Assembly (NCBI RefSeq): GCF_022179325.1
Contig: NZ_BPQQ01000097.1
Location: 1 to 56,354, forward strand
DNA length: 56,354 nt
Direction of reading: 5' to 3'
Origin: Methylobacterium isbiliense
Lineage (GTDB): Bacteria > Pseudomonadota > Alphaproteobacteria > Rhizobiales > Beijerinckiaceae
In this document: positions 50,535 to 56,354 of the stretch, one piece after another
Layout: each line of letters starts with the position of its first letter
How positions within the stretch are numbered: the first letter of the stretch is position 1
Position numbers and translations under genes: made by a program
The notes under the pieces: model-generated
The model's input: the letters and a program-made list of their open reading frames with translations, nothing else
The model's database searches: none
What the model was told of the DNA's origin: nothing

Positions 50535-52094
50535 GTGTCCATGTTCGATCTGCCGCTGCTCGCGCCCGCGGCGCTGCTGGCCTGCGCCGCAGCCTGCTTC
50601 CTGAATCCGGGCCGGCGTCCGCGTCTCGTCCTTCCGCTCGCGGAGGCGGCGGCTTTCGCCACGCTCGCGATCGCCATCACCTCCGCGGTCGTCCTGGCGG
50701 TGATGGGGCCGGGCGCCGGCTCCCACCTCGGAGGCGACGGGATCGGCCTCTCGGTCCGGCTGGACGCCGTGAGCGCCACCATGTTCCTGCTGGTCACGTT
50801 CATCGGCTGGATCGTGGTGCGCTACGCCTCGCGCTACCTCGACGGCGAGGACCGTCAGGGCGCGTTCACCGGCTGGCTCTGCCTCACCCTCGCCGCGGTG
50901 CTGCTCCTCGTGACGGCCGGCACCCTCGCGCTGCTGGTCGCGGCGTGGATCGCGACCAGCCTGTTCCTGCATCGGCTGCTGCTCTTCTACGCCCAGCGTC
51001 CCGGCGCCCGGCGCGCGGCGCGCAAGAAGTTCATCACCGCCCGGGTGGGCGACGCCGCCCTGATCGCCGCCGCAACGCTGCTGGCCGCGGCCTACGGCAC
51101 GGGCGACGTCGGTCGGATCCTCGGCGCGGCCCGCGCCGGCGAGGGCGGCGGGCTGGCCGTCGCGGCGGCCGGTCTGCTCGCGCTCGCCGCCCTGCTCAAG
51201 TCGGCCCAGTTCCCCACGCACGGCTGGCTGACGGAGGTCATGGAGGCTCCGACCCCCGTCTCGGCGCTGCTCCACGCCGGCGTCATCAACGCGGGCGGGT
51301 TCCTGCTGATCCGCTTCGCGGACGTGCTCCTCCTCGCCCCCGGCGTGCTCGCGGTTCTGGTCGCGATCGGCGGCTTCACGGCCCTGTTCGGGGGCCTCGT
51401 GATGCTGACCCAGCCCGCGGTGAAGACCTCGCTCGCGTGGTCCACCACCGCCCAGATGGGCTTCATGATCCTCGAATGCGGGCTGGCCCTGTTCCCACTC
51501 GCCCTGCTGCACATCGTGGCGCATTCCCTCTACAAGGCCCATGCCTTCCTGGCCTCGGGCGGTGCCGTCGAGGCGGTCGCGGCGATCCGCCGGCCCGGGC
51601 CGGTGGCCGTCCCGCGCGCGGGCGCAGTTCTGCGCGCCTTCCTGCTCGCCTTCGCGCTCTTCGTCCTGGTCGGGCTCGGGTTCGGGCTGGCGCACAAGTC
51701 GCCGCAGGCCCTCGCGCTCGGCACCATCCTGATCTTCGGGGTCGCCTACATGCTGGCCCAGGGGCTGGCGGACGCCGCGCCGCGGGCACTGACGTGGCGC
51801 ACCGCGGCCTACGCCCTCGCCACCTCGGTCAGCTACTTCACGCTCCAGGCGGTGGCGATGCGCCTGACGGCGGGCGTACTGCCCCCGACGCCCGCGCCGG
51901 GGCCGCTCGAATGGGCACTGATCGTGCTGGCGCTGCTGAGCTTCGGCTTGGTCGCCGTCCTGCAGGCGATGTTCCCGACCTGGGCCCACCACCCCGCCGC
52001 CGCCGGGCTGCGGGTGCACCTCGCCAACGGGCTCTACGCCAACGCCGCCTTCGACCGGCTGATCGGCGGCTGGTCCACCCGCCACGTCGCCTGA
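50535..52094 (+). CDS. dabB: DAB inorganic-carbon system membrane subunit DabB
   Basis: This 519-residue protein of about 13-14 transmembrane segments belongs to the complex I antiporter-like family (NuoL/NdhF type), in the short form that serves as DabB. Conserved parts are [50 protein letters not shown] and [17 protein letters not shown]. DabB passes ions to drive the carbonic-anhydrase-like DabA, accumulating bicarbonate. The GTG at 50535 follows GAGGAGATCC; ATG two codons later is an alternative. DabA starts 19 bases downstream. Confidence 0.92.
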   Translation: MSMFDLPLLAPAALLACAAACFLNPGRRPRLVLPLAEAAAFATLAIAITSAVVLAVMGPGAGSHLGGDGIGLSVRLDAVSATMFLLVTFIGWIVVRYASRYLDGEDRQGAFTGWLCLTLAAVLLLVTAGTLALLVAAWIATSLFLHRLLLFYAQRPGARRAARKKFITARVGDAALIAAATLLAAAYGTGDVGRILGAARAGEGGGLAVAAAGLLALAALLKSAQFPTHGWLTEVMEAPTPVSALLHAGVINAGGFLLIRFADVLLLAPGVLAVLVAIGGFTALFGGLVMLTQPAVKTSLAWSTTAQMGFMILECGLALFPLALLHIVAHSLYKAHAFLASGGAVEAVAAIRRPGPVAVPRAGAVLRAFLLAFALFVLVGLGFGLAHKSPQALALGTILIFGVAYMLAQGLADAAPRALTWRTAAYALATSVSYFTLQAVAMRLTAGVLPPTPAPGPLEWALIVLALLSFGLVAVLQAMFPTWAHHPAAAGLRVHLANGLYANAAFDRLIGGWSTRHVA

Positions 52095-52113
52095 CCGCTC
52101 CGGAGATCCCACG

Positions 52114-54540
52114 ATGATCGAGATCGTCCATTCTCTCCCGGCCGCCCACGAGGAGGTGAGGAACGCGGCCGATGCCGCGGGCCGGCTGATCCCGCCCCTC
52201 TGGCCCCTGGCCTCCAGCGTCGCCGTCAACCCGTTCCTCGGGCATGCCGGCGAGCCGCTCTGGGCCGCCGGGGCGCGCCTCGGCCGGGCGGGCGGCGCGG
52301 CGGTGACGATGCCGCGGCGCTGGTACCGCGACAGGGTCGCGTCCCACGCCATCACGGACGAGGATCTCCTGGCCGCTCTGGCGGACGCACCGGCCGACCT
52401 GCGCCCGGCCGATCTCGACGCGCTGAAGGCGGCGCTCCGCGCGGAGGCCCGGCCGGTGCCTGTCCTCCCGACCGTCGCGTCGCTCTGTGCCGAGGCGTCC
52501 GGGATCGACTGGCCGGGGCTGATCGCCGACCGGTTCACGGCCTGGGCGGCGGCCCATTTCGACGAGGGTCAGGCCCTGTGGGCGCCGCCCCCGGGAGACA
52601 GCGACTTCGCGCTCTGGCGGAACTGGGCCACCCACGACCTGACGCCGGAGATCGCCGGCCTCGGCGGATTCGCGCGGCACGTGGTGCAGGTGCCGGACGG
52701 GACGCTGCCCGCCCTGACCCGCGCGGTCTCCACGCTCGGCCTGAGCCCGGGCGCGCTCGAAAGCTACTTCCACCAGATGCTGCTGACGCTCGGCGGCTGG
52801 GCGCAGTACGCCCGCTACCGGTCGTGGCAGGCCGAGCTCGCCGGGCGTTCCGACGCAACGCTGCGGGATCTGCTCGCCGTCCGGGTGATCTGGGAGGAGG
52901 CCCTGTTCTCCCGCTACGCGGACCGGATCGCCGAGCGCTGGGCGGCGGTGGCGGCCGCGCACGCAGCGCCCGCCCGGCCCACGGCCGACCTCGTCGTCGA
53001 TGCCATCCTGCAGGACGCCGCGGAACGCGCCGCGCAGCGCGGGCTTTCCGCGGCGCTGGCGGTCCCCTCCCCCGGAGCCGGAGCCGGCCGCCCGCGCCTG
53101 CAGGCGGCGTTCTGCATCGACGTCCGCTCGGAGGTCTTCCGCCGCGCCCTGGAATCCTTGAGCCCGAACATCCGTACCCTCGGCTTCGCCGGCTTCTTCG
53201 GCCTGCCGACCGCGCATCGGCGCTTCGCGTCCGACGTCGAGGAGCGGCGCCTGCCCGTGCTGCTGCGGCCGGCGCTGCACACCTGCTCGGGCGGCCCCGA
53301 TCTCGGCGACGCGGACGAGTCCGCGCGCATTGCGGCGCGGGCGAAGCGGGCCTGGGGCCGCTTCCGGCAGGCGGCGGTGTCCTCGTTCGCCTTCGTCGAG
53401 GCGGCGGGCCCGCTCTATTTCGGCAAGCTCCTGAGCGACGCGCTCGGTCTGGGCGGCGCGGCCGCCCCCCATGATCCGGCGCCGCGCCTCCAGCCGGCGC
53501 TCGACCTCCCCTCCCGGGTCGCGACGGCGGCGAACGTGCTGCGGGCGATGTCGCTGACGTCGAACCTCGCTCCGGTCGTGCTGCTCGTCGGGCATGGCGC
53601 CACGGTGGCCAACAACCCTCACGCCAGCGCGCTGCAGTGCGGAGCCTGCGGCGGCTACTCGGGCGAGGTGAATGCGCGCCTGCTGGCGCAGCTCCTCAAT
53701 GACGCGCAGGTGAGAGCGGGCCTGCCGGATCACGGCCTCGACGTGGCGTCGGACACGGTCTTCCTCGCCGCCCTGCACGACACGACGACGGACCGCGTGA
53801 CGCTCTACGACAGCGATCAGCCGCGCACGCTCCGCTCCCCGGAGCTGGAGCAGGTCCGGGGCTGGCTCGCGGCGGCCGGAGAGATCGCCCGCGCGGAGCG
53901 CGCGCTGCGGCTGCCGCGCGCCTCCGACGGGAGCGCCGTCGCGCGTCGCAGCCGCGACTGGGCCGAGACCCGCCCCGAATGGGGGCTCGCCGGCTGCAGC
54001 GCCTTCATCGCCGCACCGCGCCACCGCACCGCCGGGAGGGCGCTCCACGGGCGCGCCTTCCTGCACGAGTACGATTGGCGGCAGGACGACGGCTTCGGCG
54101 TGCTGGAGCTGATCCTGACCGCGCCGGTGGTGGTGGCGAGCTGGATCAGCCTGCAATACTACGGCTCGACCGTGGCGCCCGCGCTGTTCGGCAGCGGCAA
54201 CAAGCTGCTCCACAACGTCACGGGCGGGATCGGGGTGCTGGAGGGGAACGGCGGCCCCCTGCGGGCCGGCCTTGCCCGGCAGTCGGTGCACGACGGGGAG
54301 GACTTCGCCCACGAGCCGCTGCGGCTGTCGGTCTGCATCGAGGCGCCGCGCGAGGCGATCACCGACGTCCTGCGGCGCCACGCGCAGGTGCGTGCCCTGT
54401 TCGACCATCGCTGGCTTCACCTGCTCGCGCTCGATCAGGACGGCCGACTGGCGTGGCGCTACGCGGGCAACCTGCACTGGACCAGCCGCGAAGGCGATGG
54501 CGGCGTGGCGGCGAGCGTGCCGCTCAGGGCGGCCGTCTGA
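52114..54540 (+). CDS. dabA: DAB inorganic-carbon system catalytic subunit DabA (DUF2309)
   Basis: This 808-residue DUF2309 protein is the soluble, beta-carbonic-anhydrase-like subunit. All four expected active-site residues are visible: C334 and D336 in [10 protein letters not shown]494 in LVGHGA, and C509 in [11 protein letters not shown]. Their spacings (2 and 15) match those published for Halothiobacillus DabA (C351/D353, H524/C539), as I recall them. It converts CO2 to bicarbonate in one direction, energised through DabB. It follows dabB by 19 bases. A LysR regulator gene converges from the other side. Confidence 0.95.
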   Translation: MIEIVHSLPAAHEEVRNAADAAGRLIPPLWPLASSVAVNPFLGHAGEPLWAAGARLGRAGGAAVTMPRRWYRDRVASHAITDEDLLAALADAPADLRPADLDALKAALRAEARPVPVLPTVASLCAEASGIDWPGLIADRFTAWAAAHFDEGQALWAPPPGDSDFALWRNWATHDLTPEIAGLGGFARHVVQVPDGTLPALTRAVSTLGLSPGALESYFHQMLLTLGGWAQYARYRSWQAELAGRSDATLRDLLAVRVIWEEALFSRYADRIAERWAAVAAAHAAPARPTADLVVDAILQDAAERAAQRGLSAALAVPSPGAGAGRPRLQAAFCIDVRSEVFRRALESLSPNIRTLGFAGFFGLPTAHRRFASDVEERRLPVLLRPALHTCSGGPDLGDADESARIAARAKRAWGRFRQAAVSSFAFVEAAGPLYFGKLLSDALGLGGAAAPHDPAPRLQPALDLPSRVATAANVLRAMSLTSNLAPVVLLVGHGATVANNPHASALQCGACGGYSGEVNARLLAQLLNDAQVRAGLPDHGLDVASDTVFLAALHDTTTDRVTLYDSDQPRTLRSPELEQVRGWLAAAGEIARAERALRLPRASDGSAVARRSRDWAETRPEWGLAGCSAFIAAPRHRTAGRALHGRAFLHEYDWRQDDGFGVLELILTAPVVVASWISLQYYGSTVAPALFGSGNKLLHNVTGGIGVLEGNGGPLRAGLARQSVHDGEDFAHEPLRLSVCIEAPREAITDVLRRHAQVRALFDHRWLHLLALDQDGRLAWRYAGNLHWTSREGDGGVAASVPLRAAV

Positions 54541-54633
54541 GGTCCGGCGCGGAGCGGGTGCCGATCCGGTGGGCCTTGCACCGAAGCGGAGGCCGGCTCG
54601 GCTCAGGGCGGCCCGTCACGACAGGGTCTCGGC

Positions 54634-55542
54634 TCATCGCTCGGCGGCTGACGCCCTGGGCGGTGAAACACTCGCGCTGATGAGGTCGTGCAGGATCGGG
54701 TTCGGGAAGCGTCGCGTCTGGACGATCGCGTAGAAGCGCTCGGTGACGTCCGGAATGCGGCAATGCTCGACCAGCACGCCCGCCTGCAACTCGTCCTGCA
54801 CGACGATCGGGGGAACGACGGCCACGCCCTCGCCCTCGCGCGCCAGCAGGCGAAGCATGGCCATGTCGTCGACCTCCGCCTGGATGATGGGGTGGATCCC
54901 GGCCAGCGACAGCACCCGGTCGAAGGCCACCCGGATCTCGCTGTCCAGGCTGGGCAGCGTCACCGGAACGGTGCGCAGGATCTCCGGGAAGCGGAGCGGT
55001 TCCGGATTCGACCCGGGGCGTCCGACCAAGCTGACGGGCTGCTCGGCGATGAGATGGCTGTGAAGGTCTGTGCCCGCGTCCCGGCGAACCGCGGTGGTGG
55101 CCAGCACCACGTCGAGGCTGTGCATCTCGAGCTGAGCCAGCAGCTCGCGCATCGTGCCCGAGCGCACCACGAGCTCGACATCCGGGCGCCCGAGCACGGG
55201 ACGGAGGAACTCAAGCTGGAAGTTTCGCGAGAGCGTGGTCAGCGCTCCGACGCGCAGCACGTGCTGGGCGGCGCGAGGGCGGCCCTGCAGCACCTTCATC
55301 AGCTCGTTGCCCGTCTCGAAGACGGTATCGGCGTAGTCGAGGGCGATGCGGCCCGCCTCGGTGAGGATCAGCTTCTTGCCGCGGCGCTCGAACAGGGCGT
55401 GTCCGAGCTGCTGTTCGAGCTTCTGCAGCTGAACCGAGAGGGCGGATTGCGAGAGGTGGAGGGCCTCTGCCGCACGGGTGAGGCTGCCCTCGTGCGCGAT
55501 GCGATGGAACAGGCGCAGGTGATGGTAGTTCAAGGCCGTCAT
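54634..55542 (-). CDS. LysR family regulator adjacent to dabBA (NhaR-like)
   Basis: This 302-residue LysR protein begins MTALNYHHLRLFHRIAHEGSLTRAAEALHLSQSALS, the NhaR-like N-terminus, then KLEQQLGHALFERRGKKLILTEAG. The effector domain includes LRVGALTTLSRNFQ and GEGVAVVPPIVVQDEL. LysR genes often accompany dab operons, so it probably controls dabBA in response to CO2 or a metabolite. It converges on dabA and diverges from a small ORF and an acyl-CoA carboxylase gene across an AT-rich 300-base spacer, so it may control those too. Confidence 0.9.
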   Translation of the reverse strand: MTALNYHHLRLFHRIAHEGSLTRAAEALHLSQSALSVQLQKLEQQLGHALFERRGKKLILTEAGRIALDYADTVFETGNELMKVLQGRPRAAQHVLRVGALTTLSRNFQLEFLRPVLGRPDVELVVRSGTMRELLAQLEMHSLDVVLATTAVRRDAGTDLHSHLIAEQPVSLVGRPGSNPEPLRFPEILRTVPVTLPSLDSEIRVAFDRVLSLAGIHPIIQAEVDDMAMLRLLAREGEGVAVVPPIVVQDELQAGVLVEHCRIPDVTERFYAIVQTRRFPNPILHDLISASVSPPRASAAER

Positions 55543-55846
55543 GCAGTATATCTACGAAAACGAACGATTTGTGGCAATCTTTGAATTTGCCCTGCGTCAG
55601 GAGCGTGCGTAGATTTTCGTTCGGCTACATCACGTAGTGTGGAATACATAGTGCAGCAAGATACCGGTATTGGAACGTTTACGCGCGTTCGTGCCGCTAG
55701 TTATATTGCTTAATCTCTTTATGATACAACATTATTTATGTAAATTAATCTACATGTTGTTTTTTTGGCAAATAAGAACGCATTCACAATGCACATCCAA
55801 ATACCTGATCCAAACCAAACGCTCGAAGTGGCGAGAAGGAGATACC
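55543..55846. promoter_or_regulatory. AT-rich divergent promoter region
   Basis: This 304-base spacer between the LysR gene and the small gene upstream of the carboxylase is strikingly AT-rich (especially 55640-55800) compared with its GC-rich surroundings. It begins with ATCTACGAAAACGAACGAT (55550-55568) just past the LysR start, and a related GTAGATTTTCGTTCG lies at 55610-55624. These could be LysR-type binding sites. No gene is supported inside it. Confidence 0.55.
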
Positions 55847-56176
55847 ATGATCACGATGTGCGGTCTTGATCCTCCTTTGAAAAAGAAAAAATCACGAAAT
55901 CCGCCTCGTGTCTTGGATCTCCTCCTGCAAGGCGAGCTGCTGGACATCGACATCGACCGTGCCGTCGACGCGCACATCGCCGATCCCAGCGGACGATCAT
56001 ACGTTCTCCACTCTCTCTATCTCATCGACTTCGGTGAGATTGCGGCCGCTGTGCCCGACACTGTGCGCCTTCACGCTGGCACTGCTGACCGCAAGTATCG
56101 GCAGGCGCTCATGTGCGCCCTCCTGCTGCACCGGCCGCAATGCGTACGCTCGTCCGCCGCGGAGCAGATCGGCTGA
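55847..56176 (+). CDS. Small uncharacterised protein ahead of an acyl-CoA carboxylase gene
   Basis: This 109-residue soluble protein starts at ATG 55847 behind an excellent GAGAAGGAGATACC ribosome-binding site. The N-terminus has a lysine cluster (LKKKKSRNPP); the rest has helical segments such as RVLDLLLQGELLDIDIDRAVDAHIAD and a C-terminal MCALLLHRPQCV with cysteines at 90 and 99. Its composition is less GC-rich than that of neighbours. It lies 58 bases before the carboxyltransferase gene and is likely co-transcribed. I do not recognise it; an accessory subunit of the carboxylase is a guess. Confidence 0.6.
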   Translation: MITMCGLDPPLKKKKSRNPPRVLDLLLQGELLDIDIDRAVDAHIADPSGRSYVLHSLYLIDFGEIAAAVPDTVRLHAGTADRKYRQALMCALLLHRPQCVRSSAAEQIG

Positions 56177-56234
56177 ACTCGGCCGAGATCCGGCGCCTTG
56201 ACCATCCATCTCATCACACTGCGAGGCTCATTCC

Positions 56235-56354
56235 ATGAAGGAGATTCTTGCTCTGCTGGAGAACCGCCGGGGTCATGCGCGGCTCGGCGGCGGCGACAAG
56301 CGCATCGCCGCCCAGCACGGCAAGGGCAAGCTGACGGCGCGGGAGCGCATCGAA
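56235..56354 (+). CDS. Acyl-CoA carboxylase carboxyltransferase subunit (PccB type), 5-prime part
   Basis: The first 40 codons of a gene cut by the window edge. The translation MKEILALLENRR continues into ARLGGGDKRIAAQHGKGKLT and ARERIE, the typical N-terminus of the beta subunit of propionyl-CoA or acetyl-CoA carboxylase. The carboxyltransferase moves carboxyl from biotin to acyl-CoA. The alpha (biotin) subunit would be expected beyond the edge. The substrate cannot be told from this piece. Proximity to the DAB bicarbonate system is suggestive, since bicarbonate is the carboxylase substrate. Confidence 0.85.
   Translation, partial: MKEILALLENRRGHARLGGGDKRIAAQHGKGKLTARERIE

Overview
The window is a high-GC stretch of an alphaproteobacterial chromosome. 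PHA genes of the phaA/phaB/phaR type, rhizobial-style intergenic palindromes, many ABC transporters for amino acids, and aryl-CoA and beta-keto-acid catabolism genes suggest Hyphomicrobiales. A Methylobacterium-like member is my best guess, but this is an inference from gene style. I saw no rRNA, tRNA, CRISPR array, phage or intact insertion sequence.

Layout. 1-7.4 kb: two small proteins, then a D-glutamate catabolism pair (dgcA, dgcN) divergent from a complete glutamate/aspartate-type ABC importer. 7.5-10.9 kb: a small secreted protein and the polyhydroxybutyrate genes phaB and phaA, divergent from the regulator phaR. 11-15.6 kb: rpmF, an orphan periplasmic binding protein with a MarR regulator, a GH13 glucosidase and two tiny disordered proteins. 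15.7-17.8 kb: a Baeyer-Villiger-type flavin monooxygenase overlapping a DUF938 methyltransferase. 18.2-19.9 kb: a soluble triple-PAS chemoreceptor. 20.3-23.9 kb: a heme oxygenase directly ahead of a second complete polar amino-acid ABC importer. 24-26.4 kb: a lytic transglycosylase and a dgoK/dgoA sugar-acid pair. 26.5-28.9 kb: a LemA/TPM membrane cluster.

29.8-37.8 kb is a catabolic island. It holds a thioesterase, a feruloyl-CoA-synthase-like ligase, a binding protein and a crotonase, divergent from a carnitine-dehydrogenase-like enzyme and a BKACE (DUF849) beta-keto-acid cleavage enzyme, followed by an epoxide hydrolase. Two palindromes lie in the AT-rich divergent promoter. Around it are three tandem copies of a covarying stem-loop repeat, a fourth copy of which opens the window, and a 340-base block of palindromes.

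38.1-48.6 kb: a secreted beta-helix/RTX protein, a holin-like protein, a five-PAS hybrid histidine kinase, a Rossmann oxidoreductase, a photolyase-like flavoprotein with unusual domain order and an Alx/TerC protein. 48.9-50.3 kb: a truncated efflux adaptor and a LysR gene of atypical composition. 50.5-56.35 kb: a DAB inorganic-carbon accumulation operon (dabB-dabA), a LysR regulator, an unrecognised small protein and the first 40 codons of an acyl-CoA carboxylase carboxyltransferase gene, cut by the window edge. The last group suggests that the bicarbonate supply may serve a biotin-dependent carboxylase.
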